From the NCBI RefSeq assembly GCF_030063355.1, contig NZ_JASISZ010000033.1, positions 1 through 64,000 on the forward strand: DNA of 64,000 nucleotides, read 5' to 3'. The position numbers and the translations under genes were made by a program. Shown in pieces: positions 52,581 through 60,704 of the stretch; position 1 is the stretch's first letter; every line of letters starts with the position of its first letter. The notes under the pieces were generated by a model that saw only the letters and a list, made by a program, of their open reading frames with translations, searched no databases and was not told the DNA's origin. The DNA comes from Streptomyces sp. PH10-H1 (lineage in GTDB: Bacteria; Actinomycetota; Actinomycetes; Streptomycetales; Streptomycetaceae).

Positions 52581-53168
52581 ATGGGCGATCTTCTTCAGCT
52601 GGTCGAGGCACGACTGCACTCGGCGTTCGGTGAGCGGCACAGCAGGGCGGCGGTGACCTTTCTCGGTACCGACCGCATCGAGGTGCTGCGCTTCGTCGAC
52701 GGCGACGTCGTGCGCTACGCGACCCTCGGGATGTCGCGGCAGCCGATGAGCGATCCGCTGGCCCCGGTCGCCGACCCGCTGCGCGGTCCGCGCGCCGAAC
52801 TGGTGCTGTCGGTCCGTGCCGGGCTCGCCCCCGTCGACCAGGTGCTGCGGCCGCTCGCCGTGCTCGCGGCCTCGCCGCAGGTCGAGGGCGTCGTGGTGGC
52901 TCCAGGCGCCTCCCTGGACGTCGGCGGTCCGCTGTGGAGCGGTGCGCCGTTCTCCGCCGTGCTGGTCGCGGAACCGGGCGGTCTGGTCGAGGATCTCGAA
53001 CTCGAAGACCCTCTGGATCCCGTCAGGTTCTTCCCCGTGCTCCCGATGACGCAGAACGAGGCGGCCTGGAAACGTGTCCAGGGCGGTGCCGCGCTGCAGG
53101 AGCGCTGGCTGAAGTACGGCACGGATCTGCGCGACCCGCTGCGGGCGTCGGTACCGCTCGCCGACTGA
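52581..53168 (+). CDS. Suppressor-of-fused (SUFU) domain protein
   Basis: The protein has 195 residues starting MGDLLQLVEARLHSAFGERHSR. Central strands VLRFVDGDVVRYATLGMSRQPM and RAELVLSVRAGL, and the late FFPVLPMTQNEAAWKRVQGGAALQERWLK, match bacterial SUFU-like proteins. SUFU domains in bacteria occur as immunity proteins and in stand-alone form. No toxin gene adjoins it, so a housekeeping role is more likely here. It appears leaderless. Confidence 0.8.
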   Translation: MGDLLQLVEARLHSAFGERHSRAAVTFLGTDRIEVLRFVDGDVVRYATLGMSRQPMSDPLAPVADPLRGPRAELVLSVRAGLAPVDQVLRPLAVLAASPQVEGVVVAPGASLDVGGPLWSGAPFSAVLVAEPGGLVEDLELEDPLDPVRFFPVLPMTQNEAAWKRVQGGAALQERWLKYGTDLRDPLRASVPLAD

Positions 53169-53321
53169 GCGCCGCCGCTTCCCCGCCCTCCTCCGCCGTG
53201 TCCCTGTGCCGTATCCCGGATCCCGGCCGCGCTCGCCGGCCGGGCGGAAGACTGATCTACGCGGCGCCGGACGGGTGATCGTCCTTGACGCGGGCACGCC
53301 TCGGGAGGACCGTTGGGCCCT

Positions 53322-53960
53322 ATGAGGGGCGAACCCAGTTGCCCGAAGTGTGGTGGCCGGGTGCGAGCGCCCGGCCTCTTCGCCGATTCCTGGCAGTGCG
53401 GCGTGCACGGGACCGTGTATCCGCTCCAGCCGGTCGTCCCACCGAGCGTCGAGGCACTCGGCGTCGTCGTGCACCGTGCGCAGGTGCCGGTGTGGATGCC
53501 CTGGCCGCTGCCGGTCGGGTGGCTGTTCTCCGGGGCGGCTTACGCGGGCGACGACCGCAGCGGCGGGCGTGCGACCGCCATCGCCTGCTCCGGGCCCGGC
53601 CCGCTCGGCGGCCCCGGTGAGCTGCTGCTCATCGCCGAGGAGCTGGGCGTGGGGCTGGGTGCGCGCTACGCGGGCATCGCCGGGCCCGACCCCGGGTCGG
53701 CGATGAGCATGGAGCGGTCCCCGCACACCAAGGTGCTGGCCGCGGGCCGGCCGACCCCGATGTGGCATGTGGCGGGCGCGCCCGGCGACCGGGTGGTCTT
53801 CGCGGGCGAGGCGCTCGGGCTGTGGCTCTGGGCGGTCGTGTGGCCCGAGCAGTCCGGGCTGATGATGTACGACGAGCTGGTGCTCACCGATCTGCGGGAA
53901 GCGGGGGCGGAGGTCGACCTGCTGCCGTGCGGTGCGCTGTCACCCCGTCTGCTCGGCTGA
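53322..53960 (+). CDS. Zinc-ribbon conserved protein (DUF6758-like)
   Basis: The protein has 212 residues from the ATG at 53322. A TTG at 53313 is better spaced from GGGAGG and possible. The N-terminus CPKCGGRVRAPGLFADSWQCGVHG is a zinc ribbon (CxxC...CxxH). The rest is hydrophobic-aromatic beta-rich with WMPWPLPVGWLFSGAAYAGDD and VWPEQSGLMMYDELVLTDLR. I recall it as conserved in Streptomyces beside the SUFU and PHP genes. The function is unknown. Confidence 0.75.
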   Translation: MRGEPSCPKCGGRVRAPGLFADSWQCGVHGTVYPLQPVVPPSVEALGVVVHRAQVPVWMPWPLPVGWLFSGAAYAGDDRSGGRATAIACSGPGPLGGPGELLLIAEELGVGLGARYAGIAGPDPGSAMSMERSPHTKVLAAGRPTPMWHVAGAPGDRVVFAGEALGLWLWAVVWPEQSGLMMYDELVLTDLREAGAEVDLLPCGALSPRLLG

Positions 53961-54058
53961 GATGCACATCTCCTGAGATTCGCAGGTTCCCCGGCCCGCT
54001 ATCCTTACTTTCCGAAAGCTTGTGCCGTATACCGCCGACCGCCGTTGGGAGCTGTGCC

Positions 54059-54916
54059 GTGCGCATCGATCTGCACACCCACTCCACGGCCTCGGACGGT
54101 ACGGACACCCCCGCGGAGCTGGTGCGCAACGCCGCCGCGGCCCGCCTCGACGTCGTGGCGCTCACCGACCACGACACGGTCGGCGGCTATGGCGAGGCGG
54201 CCAAGGCGCTGTACGACCTCGGGTCGCCGCTGACGCTGGTGACCGGCGCCGAGCTGTCCTGCAAAGTCGGCGGCATCAGCATGCACATGCTGGCGTACCT
54301 CTTCGATCCCGAGGAACCCGAGCTGTTCCGGGAGCGCGAACTGGTGCGTGACGACCGGATGCCGCGCGCGCGGGCCATGGTCGACAAGCTCCGCGGCCTC
54401 GGGGTCCCGGTCACCTGGGAGCGTGTCGCCAGGATCGCCGGTGACGGCTCCGTGGGACGGCCGCACATCGCGACCGCGCTCGTCGAGCTCGGCGTCGTGG
54501 ACAGCGTCTCGGACGCCTTCACGGACCAATGGCTGGCCAACGACGGCCGCGCGTACGTCGAGAAGCACGAGTTCGACCCCTTCGACGCCGTACGCCTGGT
54601 CAAGGCGGCCGGCGGTGTCACGGTCTTCGCGCATCCAGGTGCCCACCAGCGCGGCGAGACCGTCCCCGACAGCGTCATAGCCGAACTCGCGGCGGCCGGA
54701 CTCGACGGCATCGAGGTGGACCACATGGACCACGACGAGGCCACCCGGGCCCGGCTGCGCGGATTCGCCGCAGGGACGGGGCTGCTCGTCACCGGCTCCA
54801 GCGACTATCACGGCAGCCGCAAGGACTGTCGGCTCGGGGACTGCGTGACCGACCCCGAGGTCTACCGGGAGATCGCCCGCAGGGCGCCCGGCGCGGTCCC
54901 GATCAGCGCGGTCTAG
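54059..54916 (+). CDS. PHP-domain phosphoesterase (YciV/TrpH-like)
   Basis: The protein has 285 residues from a GTG at 54059, with GGGAG seven bases before it. The PHP metal site is IDLHTHSTASDGTDTP, LTDHDT, GAELSC, VFAHPG and SSDYHG, which hold the expected His, Asp and Glu ligands. An inserted helical cap (DDRMPRARAMVDKLRGLGVPV) matches YciV/RnaseAM-type enzymes, which act on nucleoside 3',5'-bisphosphates or short RNA 5' ends. Confidence 0.88.
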   Translation: MRIDLHTHSTASDGTDTPAELVRNAAAARLDVVALTDHDTVGGYGEAAKALYDLGSPLTLVTGAELSCKVGGISMHMLAYLFDPEEPELFRERELVRDDRMPRARAMVDKLRGLGVPVTWERVARIAGDGSVGRPHIATALVELGVVDSVSDAFTDQWLANDGRAYVEKHEFDPFDAVRLVKAAGGVTVFAHPGAHQRGETVPDSVIAELAAAGLDGIEVDHMDHDEATRARLRGFAAGTGLLVTGSSDYHGSRKDCRLGDCVTDPEVYREIARRAPGAVPISAV

Positions 54917-55027
54917 CGCCCTTCCCGCCCGGACTCGCCCGACCCCTGACGCGACCCCTGACGCGCCGGCGCTTCGACGCCGGCGCCCACCCGCCTGCCG
55001 GCCCACCGCGGAAAGCCCCCACTGAAC

Positions 55028-55636
55028 ATGTTCGACGTCACCCTCTTCGGGTCCGTATTCGTCACGCTCTTCGTGATCATGGACCCGCCCGGCATCACAC
55101 CGATCTTCCTCGCCCTGACCTCCGGGCGCGCCACCAAGGTCCAGCGCAGAATGGCCTGGCAGGCGACGCTCGTCGCCTTCGGCGTCATCGCGGTCTTCGG
55201 CATCTGCGGCCAGCAGATCCTCGACTATCTGCATGTCTCGGTCCCCGCGCTGCGGATCGCCGGCGGGCTGCTGCTGCTCCTCATCGCGCTGGATCTGCTC
55301 ACCGGCAAGATGGACGAGCCGACCCAGACCAAGGACGTGAACGTCGCGCTGGTGCCGCTGGGAATGCCGCTGCTGGCCGGGCCCGGTGCGATCGTCACCG
55401 TGATCCTCGCGGTGCAGAACGCGGACGGCTTCGGTCAGCAGGCGTCGGTGTGGGTGGCGATCGCGGCCATGCACGTCGTGCTGTGGCTGGTCATGCGCTA
55501 CTCGCTGGCGATCATCCGGATCATCAAGGAGGGCGGTGTGGTGCTGGTGACCCGGCTGTCCGGGATGCTGCTCTCGGCCATCGCCGTGCAGTCGGTGGCC
55601 AACGGGGTCCTGGGGTTCGTGCACGGCGAGGGCTGA
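55028..55636 (+). CDS. MarC-family integral membrane protein
   Basis: The protein has 202 residues and six helices. VTLFVIMDPPGITPIFLALT at the N-terminus and GMPLLAGPGAIVTVILAVQNADG in the middle are the MarC (UPF0056) signatures. MarC proteins were once linked to antibiotic resistance, but their transport role is unproven. It is 111 bp after the PHP gene and ends before a strong hairpin. Confidence 0.88.
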   Translation: MFDVTLFGSVFVTLFVIMDPPGITPIFLALTSGRATKVQRRMAWQATLVAFGVIAVFGICGQQILDYLHVSVPALRIAGGLLLLLIALDLLTGKMDEPTQTKDVNVALVPLGMPLLAGPGAIVTVILAVQNADGFGQQASVWVAIAAMHVVLWLVMRYSLAIIRIIKEGGVVLVTRLSGMLLSAIAVQSVANGVLGFVHGEG

Positions 55637-55655
55637 GCCGCCGCGGGTCCCCCGT

Positions 55656-55731
55656 ACGCGGAAGCGTCCTCGTACGCGGAAGCGCCCACGTACGCAAAAG
55701 CGCCCCTGTACGTCCTTCGTACAGGGGCGCT
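55656..55731. terminator. Terminator hairpin with short direct repeats after marC
   Basis: AGCGCCCCTGTACG (55699-55712) pairs perfectly with CGTACAGGGGCGCT (55718-55731) around TCCTT. Just before it CGTACGC(G/A)(G/A)AAGCG is repeated three times (55656-55701). The structure lies between convergent stops at 55636 and 55748. Confidence 0.85.
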
Positions 55732-55747
55732 CACGTCGTGAGCCGTA

Positions 55748-55888
55748 CTAGATCGCGGGGCGGATGTAGATCCGCTGGCCGATCGCTGCGGCCTGTTGCA
55801 CGATTTTGTTGACGGCGGCGGCGTCCACGACGGTGCTGTCCACAGCGGTGCCGTTCCGGTCGTCGAGCCGCATGATCTCGAAGCGCAT
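55748..55888 (-). CDS. Conserved 46-residue small protein
   Basis: The ATG at 55888 is preceded by GGGAGA. The peptide begins MRFEIMRLDDRNGTAVDST and ends with a VNKIVQQAAAIGQRIYIRPA stretch. It has two beta strands around a helix, no signal peptide and no Cys. I recall near-identical short ORFs in other Streptomyces, which argues for a real gene. The function is unknown. It is divergent from the NYN gene across the direct-repeat region. Confidence 0.72.
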   Translation of the reverse strand: MRFEIMRLDDRNGTAVDSTVVDAAAVNKIVQQAAAIGQRIYIRPAI

Positions 55889-55937
55889 GGTGCTTCTCCC
55901 TTCGTCGCACTGTCCATGAGTAGTCAACGAACCCCCT

Positions 55938-55973
55938 AGTGAAAACATTCCCTACACTAATGAAAACTTTTCC
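55938..55973. promoter_or_regulatory. Direct repeat AGTGAAAACATTCC / AATGAAAACTTTTCC
   Basis: Two copies start at 55938 and 55959, exactly 21 bp (two helical turns) apart, in an AT-rich spot between the small-protein gene and the NYN gene. A further dyad GTACT-TGCG-AGTAC lies at 55980-55993. The arrangement suggests operator sites for a dimeric regulator serving both genes. Confidence 0.55.
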
Positions 55974-56012
55974 GAGCCTAAGTACTTGCGAGTACGGGAC
56001 AATGGCGGACCT

Positions 56013-56915
56013 ATGGACATGGACAACGACAACGCGCTGGCCGCGATGGCCGCCGGTATCGAGCGCACCAACGAGCTCCTTCAGCGGGTCCTCGCCGAGG
56101 TCGCCACCACTCCCGCCACCCACGCCGTCTTCGTGGACGCCGGCTACGTCTACGCCGCCGCGGGCCGCCTCGTCGCGGGCACCGAGGACCGGCAGGCCTT
56201 CGACCTGGAAGCCGAAGGGATCATCGAGGCGTTCATCGACAAGGCGCGCTCGCTCTTTCCCGACAGCCGGCTGCTGCGGGTCTACTGGTACGACGGCGCG
56301 CGCCGCCGCATCCACACCCGCGAGCAGGAACGTATCGCCGAGCTGCCCGATGTGAAGGTCCGGCTCGGCAACCTCAACGCCAGCCGCCAGCAGAAGGGCG
56401 TCGACTCCCTGATCCGCACCGATCTGGAGTCGCTCGCCCGGCACCGCGCCATCAGCGACGCGGTCCTCATCGGCGGTGACGAGGACCTGGTGTCCGCCGT
56501 CGAGGCGGCCCAGGGCTACGGCGCGCGAGTGCATCTGTGGGGCATCGAAGCCGCCGACGGACGCAACCAAGCCGACCCCCTGCTCTGGGAAGTCGACAGC
56601 CAGCGCACCTTCGACCTCGAATTCTGCAAGCCGTATCTGACCCGGCGGGTCGTGCCCGAGTACGGTGACGCGCCGGTGCCCTCGCGCGCTGACGTGCACT
56701 TCGTCGGCGCCCGTGTCGCCGGCCAGTGGCTCGCCGTCCGGGGCCGCGAGACCCTCGCGGAGCTGCTGCCCGGCCGCCCCTACCTGCCGCCGGCCTACGA
56801 CCAGGAACTGCTCGTCGAAGCCGAGGGCCTGCTCGGCATCTCGTTGCGCGGCCACGCCGATCTGCGACGTTCGCTGCGCGACGGCTTCTGGGACCATCTG
56901 ACCGCCCAGCTCTGA
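56013..56915 (+). CDS. NYN-domain (PIN-like) putative RNase
   Basis: The protein has 300 residues from the ATG at 56013 (a second ATG is at 56019). A short coiled coil (AGIERTNELLQRVLAEV) precedes the NYN domain, whose acidic site is FVDAGYVYAAAGR, KGVDSLIRTDLESLAR and VLIGGDEDLVSAVEAAQ. The C-terminal 100 residues (RADVHFVGARVAGQWLAVRG...RPYLPPAYDQELLVEAEGLLG) form an extra winged-helix-like part. The family processes or degrades RNA, but activity here is inferred. GACAAT at 55998-56003 may be its -10. Confidence 0.85.
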   Translation: MDMDNDNALAAMAAGIERTNELLQRVLAEVATTPATHAVFVDAGYVYAAAGRLVAGTEDRQAFDLEAEGIIEAFIDKARSLFPDSRLLRVYWYDGARRRIHTREQERIAELPDVKVRLGNLNASRQQKGVDSLIRTDLESLARHRAISDAVLIGGDEDLVSAVEAAQGYGARVHLWGIEAADGRNQADPLLWEVDSQRTFDLEFCKPYLTRRVVPEYGDAPVPSRADVHFVGARVAGQWLAVRGRETLAELLPGRPYLPPAYDQELLVEAEGLLGISLRGHADLRRSLRDGFWDHLTAQL

Positions 56916-56919
56916 CTCC

Positions 56920-57783
56920 TCACTCGCTCCGCAGATTCCAGAAATCGATCAGTGCCTCAGCCGTCGCGGCCGGCTGGTCCGCGTTCGGTGAGTGTTCGGC
57001 GCCCTTGATCACCACGCGCCGCGCGCGCAGCCGTACCGCCATCTCGTCGAGCCACTCCGGCGGCCACGCGTAGTCGACGGCGCCGGACAGCACGAGCGTG
57101 CGGATGGGTACGGCGGCCAGCTCGGCGACCCGGTCCGGCTCGGAGATCAGCTGCTTGCCGGTCGCGATCAGCTGCTCCGGCACATTCCCCATCCAGCGCC
57201 GGAACAGGAACTCGGCGATGGCGGGCGGGTCTTCCGGCGCGTCGGCGTTCTCGGCGTCCATCGCGCGCATCGCCTGCCAGACCGCTTCCATCCCCATCGC
57301 GGGAAGCGCCTCGACGAGCATCCTCGTCCGGGCCTGCTGGGCCGCCTCGATGGCGGCCGGGCCCGAGCTCATGATCGTGATCGAATTCCACGGCGGCGGC
57401 TGCGGTGCGTCGATCGCCGCCGCCCGCACGATCAGCCCGCCCAGCGAGTGGCCCAGCACATGCAGGGGCCCCGCGCCGCCCAGCGCCTCGGTCTGCGCGA
57501 TGACGTCCGCGGCCAGCCGGTCCTGCGCGTACGCGCTCTCCTCGGCCGGGCCGCCCGTCTCGTGCTGCCCTCGGCCGTCGACCGCGACCACCCGGAATCC
57601 GGCCAGCGCCAGCGGCTCGAGCAGCGCGATGAAGTCTTCCTTGCTCCCCGTGAAGCCGGGCACCAGCACGGCCGTGCCACGGATCGCGGTCCCCGCGTCC
57701 AGCACCGCGAACTCGCCCCGCGCGGTGGCGAGGCGGTGCGCGCGGGCCCCGTCGGGCAGCTCCAGGGTCGGGGGTCTGCTCAT
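56920..57783 (-). CDS. Alpha/beta hydrolase
   Basis: The protein has 287 residues. VLVPGFTGSKEDFIALLEPLALAGFRVVAVDGRGQHETGG is the oxyanion and strand region (core VVAVDGRGQHETGG). The nucleophile Ser is in VLGHSLGGLIVRAAA, and the acid and His are in LSGAVDYAWPP and GAEHSPNAD. No signal peptide is present. The substrate is unknown. It is convergent with the NYN gene (4-bp gap). TAATCT six bases before the ATG suggests a leaderless transcript, isolated from the helicase by a 27-bp hairpin. Confidence 0.87.
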   Translation of the reverse strand: MSRPPTLELPDGARAHRLATARGEFAVLDAGTAIRGTAVLVPGFTGSKEDFIALLEPLALAGFRVVAVDGRGQHETGGPAEESAYAQDRLAADVIAQTEALGGAGPLHVLGHSLGGLIVRAAAIDAPQPPPWNSITIMSSGPAAIEAAQQARTRMLVEALPAMGMEAVWQAMRAMDAENADAPEDPPAIAEFLFRRWMGNVPEQLIATGKQLISEPDRVAELAAVPIRTLVLSGAVDYAWPPEWLDEMAVRLRARRVVIKGAEHSPNADQPAATAEALIDFWNLRSE

Positions 57784-57789
57784 GCCGTG

Positions 57790-57795
57790 AGATTA
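57790..57795 (-). promoter_or_regulatory. Leaderless-type -10 for the alpha/beta hydrolase
   Basis: On the minus strand TAATCT lies six bases before the ATG at 57783, without a Shine-Dalgarno sequence. Confidence 0.5.
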
Positions 57796-57823
57796 CGCGA
57801 CACGTGTGTACGACAGATTTCGG

Positions 57824-57883
57824 ACAGCGACAGAACGCCGACGCCCCCGGTGAAGACCGGGGGCGTCGGCGTTCTGTCGCTGT
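57824..57883. terminator. Very long perfect hairpin after the DEAD-box helicase gene
   Basis: Positions 57824-57850 and 57857-57883 are perfectly complementary over 27 bp around a six-base TGAAGA loop. It lies 23 bp after the helicase stop and upstream of the hydrolase start. The length is exceptional for a terminator and may also protect the helicase mRNA 3' end. Confidence 0.88.
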
Positions 57884-57905
57884 GTCGTGCGGTTACGCGT
57901 CCGGG

Positions 57906-59606
57906 TCAGCTGTTCTCGCTGGCCTCGGCCTCGGCCTTGGCGGGGCGGGTGCGACGACGGCGACGGGCCGGCTTGGCCTCCTCGCCCTCGGCGGCGGGTA
58001 CGTCGGCCGGTGCGGCCTCGACCACGGCGGCCGGGGTCTCGGACGCCTCGGCTACCGCGGCACGGGTGCGGCGACGGCGGCGCGGGGCAGCCTTCGCCTC
58101 GCCCTCGGCGTCCGCCTCGACGACGGCCGGTGCGGCTACGACGGCGGTGGTGGCGCCGGCGGCCTCATCGGCGACGGTCTCGCCGCCACGGGTGCGGGTG
58201 CGCTGACGCGGGGTCCGCGTCCGCGGGGGCCGCTCCTCGGTGACGACTGCCGCGGCGGCGGCCTTGCGGCCGCCCTTGCCCCGGCCGCCGGTCTCGCCGA
58301 GGTCCTCGACGGTCTCCGCGCCGAGTCCGGCACGGGTCCGGTCGGCCCGGGGCAGTATGCCCTTGGTGCCGGCCGGGATGTTCAGCAGCTCGTACAGGTG
58401 CGCGGAGGTGGAGTACGTCTCCTCCGGCTCGTCGAACGGCAGGTCCAGCGCCTTGTTGATGAGCTTCCAGCGCGGGATGTCGTCCCAGTCGACGAGCGTG
58501 ATCGCGATACCGGTCTTGCCCGCGCGGCCGGTGCGGCCGACGCGGTGGAGGTACGTCTTCTCGTCCTCCGGCGACTGGTAGTTGATGACGTGGGTCACAC
58601 CGTCGACGTCGATACCGCGGGCGGCGACGTCGGTGCACACCAGTACGTCGACCTTGCCGTTGCGGAACGCGCGCAGGGCCTGCTCACGCGCGCCCTGCCC
58701 CAGGTCGCCGTGGACCGCGCCGGAGGCGAAGCCGCGCTGGGCGAGCTGGTCGGCGATGTCGGCCGCGGTGCGCTTGGTGCGGCAGAAGATCATGGCGAGG
58801 CCACGGCCGTCGGCCTGCAGGATGCGGGAGACGAGCTCCGGCTTGTCCATGGAGTGCGCGCGGAAGATGTGCTGCGTGATGTTCGCGACAGTCGCGCCCT
58901 CGTCGTCCGGCGAGGTGGCGCGGATGTGGGTGGGCTGCGACATGTAGCGGCGGGCCAGGTTGATGACGGCGCCCGGCATGGTGGCCGAGAACAGCATCGT
59001 CTGGCGCTTGGGCGGCAGCATCGCCATGATCCGCTCGACGTCGGGCAGGAAGCCCAGGTCGAGCATCTCGTCGGCCTCGTCCAGGACGAGGGCGCGGACG
59101 CACTTCAGGTTCAGCTTGCGCTGGCCCGCCAGGTCCAGCAGCCGGCCGGGGGTGCCGACGACGATGTCGACGCCCTTCTTGAGGGCCTCGACCTGCGGCT
59201 CGTAGGCGCGGCCGCCGTAGATGGCCAGGACGCGCACATTGCGGACCTTGCCGGCGGTCAGCAGGTCATTGGTGACCTGCTGGCACAGCTCGCGGGTGGG
59301 GACGACGATGAGAGCCTGCGGTCCTTCGGGCAGGTCCTCGGCCTTGGCGCGGCCGGCCTCGACGTCGGCGGCGACGGTGACGCGCTCCAGCAGCGGCAGG
59401 CCGAAGCCCAGCGTCTTGCCGGTGCCGGTCTTGGCCTGGCCGATGATGTCATTGCCCGCCAGGGCGACCGGAAGGGTCATCTCCTGGATCGGGAACGGAT
59501 TGACGATGCCGACAGCCTCAAGGGCTTCGGCGGTCTCGGAAAGGATTCCGAGGCTGCGGAAAGTCGTGGTGGTCAGGATGCTTGCCTCTTCTGTGAGACG
59601 CGGCAC
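57906..59606 (-). CDS. DEAD-box RNA helicase (RhlE-like) with basic C-terminal tail
   Basis: Motifs are the Q motif (FPIQEMTLPVALAG), I (AKTGTGKT), Ia (VPTRELCQQV), II (DEAD), III (SAT), V (DVAARGIDVD) and VI (HRVGRTGRAG). The C-terminal 150 residues repeat basic RRRRRTR blocks between Ala/Val/Glu-rich stretches and probably bind RNA. The GTG at 59606 gives 566 residues. A CTG at 59576 (then TTTTFRSLGI) sits eight bases after GAAGAGG and may be the true start, giving 556. The homologue Rv3211 has the same neighbours. Confidence 0.92.
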   Translation of the reverse strand: MPRLTEEASILTTTTFRSLGILSETAEALEAVGIVNPFPIQEMTLPVALAGNDIIGQAKTGTGKTLGFGLPLLERVTVAADVEAGRAKAEDLPEGPQALIVVPTRELCQQVTNDLLTAGKVRNVRVLAIYGGRAYEPQVEALKKGVDIVVGTPGRLLDLAGQRKLNLKCVRALVLDEADEMLDLGFLPDVERIMAMLPPKRQTMLFSATMPGAVINLARRYMSQPTHIRATSPDDEGATVANITQHIFRAHSMDKPELVSRILQADGRGLAMIFCRTKRTAADIADQLAQRGFASGAVHGDLGQGAREQALRAFRNGKVDVLVCTDVAARGIDVDGVTHVINYQSPEDEKTYLHRVGRTGRAGKTGIAITLVDWDDIPRWKLINKALDLPFDEPEETYSTSAHLYELLNIPAGTKGILPRADRTRAGLGAETVEDLGETGGRGKGGRKAAAAAVVTEERPPRTRTPRQRTRTRGGETVADEAAGATTAVVAAPAVVEADAEGEAKAAPRRRRRTRAAVAEASETPAAVVEAAPADVPAAEGEEAKPARRRRRTRPAKAEAEASENS

Positions 59607-59935
59607 TGGGCTGTGAGGGGGGTCGAGCGTCCGCGTCCGGAAGAGAACGCCGGGCGCTGACCGCGCAAGTGTCGTACAGCCGTGGTGGCTGCGCGAAGCG
59701 CGGGACCGCTGCCCTCGCACATGCCGCGAGTGGGCCCCTCCTGCTGTCAGGAGGGCGGTCGGTTAGGAGCCGATCGGGCCACCGACCGGGCATCCAGATA
59801 CTGCGTACAGTGCACAAGAAAAATGCCGAAAATCGGCGGGGTGCATTACCACTCTACCCCGGAAAGTCGCAGCTGCACCCGATCAATTGTTTCGGTCGGG
59901 ACGGTAGGGGTGGTTCGGCCGGGCCCGGACTTGGC

Positions 59936-59941
59936 TATTGT
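59936..59941 (+). promoter_or_regulatory. Leaderless-type -10 for the ferritin-like gene
   Basis: TATTGT lies seven bases before the ATG at 59949. No Shine-Dalgarno sequence is present. An in-frame GTG at 59940 overlaps the box and is unlikely. Confidence 0.45.
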
Positions 59942-59948
59942 GCGCAGC

Positions 59949-60677
59949 ATGGAGACGCCTGACGAGACGACCGCACCCGCCACCGGAATCGCCGCCCTGG
60001 ACTGGGCCGGAGCCTCCGCGGACCCGCAGTACCGGGCCGCGGTGGTCGATCTGCTGGGCGCGCTGGCCTATGGCGAACTGGCCGCGTTCGAACGCCTCGC
60101 GGACGACGCGAAGCTCGCACCGGAACTTGAGGACAAGGCGCAGCTGGCCGCCATGGCGGCGGCCGAATTCCACCACTTCGAGCGGCTGCGGGACCGGCTC
60201 TCCGAGATCGGGGCCTCCGCGAAGGAGGCGATGGAGCCGTTCGGCGCCGCGCTGGACGAGTTCCACCGCCAGACCGCCCCGTCGGACTGGCTGGAGGGCC
60301 TGGTCAAGGCCTACGTCGGCGATTCGATCGCCTCGGACTTCTACCGCGAGGTCGCGGCCCGGCTCGACACCGACACCCGCACGCTGGTGCTGGCCGTGCT
60401 GGACGACACCGGCCACGCCAGCTTCGCCGTCGAGAAGGTCCGCGCCGCCATCGCGGCCGACCCGCGGGTCGGCGGCCGGCTCGCGCTGTGGGCACGGCGG
60501 CTGATGGGGGAGGCGCTGTCACAGGCCCAGCGGGTCGTCGCCGACCGGGACGCGCTCTCCACGATGCTCGTCGGAGGCGTGGCGGGCGGTTTCGACCTCG
60601 CGGAAGCCGGCCGGATGTTCACCCGAATCACCGAAGCCCACACCAAGCGGATGGCCGCACTGGGGCTGGCCGCCTGA
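59949..60677 (+). CDS. Ferritin-like fold protein (MiaE-like tRNA hydroxylase family)
   Basis: The protein has 242 residues, almost wholly alpha-helical. Carboxylate ligands of a di-iron four-helix bundle are suggested by GELAAFERLADDA, AAAEFHHFERLRDRL (ExxH) and DSIASDFYREVAARLD. Actinobacterial members are annotated as ferritin-like or MiaE-like. MiaE hydroxylates ms2i6A37 in tRNA, but that activity is not shown for this group. It is divergent from the helicase, as Rv3210c is close to Rv3211. Confidence 0.82.
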   Translation: METPDETTAPATGIAALDWAGASADPQYRAAVVDLLGALAYGELAAFERLADDAKLAPELEDKAQLAAMAAAEFHHFERLRDRLSEIGASAKEAMEPFGAALDEFHRQTAPSDWLEGLVKAYVGDSIASDFYREVAARLDTDTRTLVLAVLDDTGHASFAVEKVRAAIAADPRVGGRLALWARRLMGEALSQAQRVVADRDALSTMLVGGVAGGFDLAEAGRMFTRITEAHTKRMAALGLAA

Positions 60678-60704
60678 CGCACCAGGTCGTTCGGACTCTA
60701 GACC

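Noticed and set aside
52249..52656. 135-codon plus-strand frame before the SUFU gene
   Set aside because: It has no ribosome-binding site and overlaps the supported SUFU start in another frame. Its translation is low-complexity.
52581..53960. SUFU gene as the immunity part of a toxin system
   Set aside because: No toxin-like, WXG100 or polymorphic-toxin gene lies nearby, and the neighbours are conserved housekeeping-type genes.
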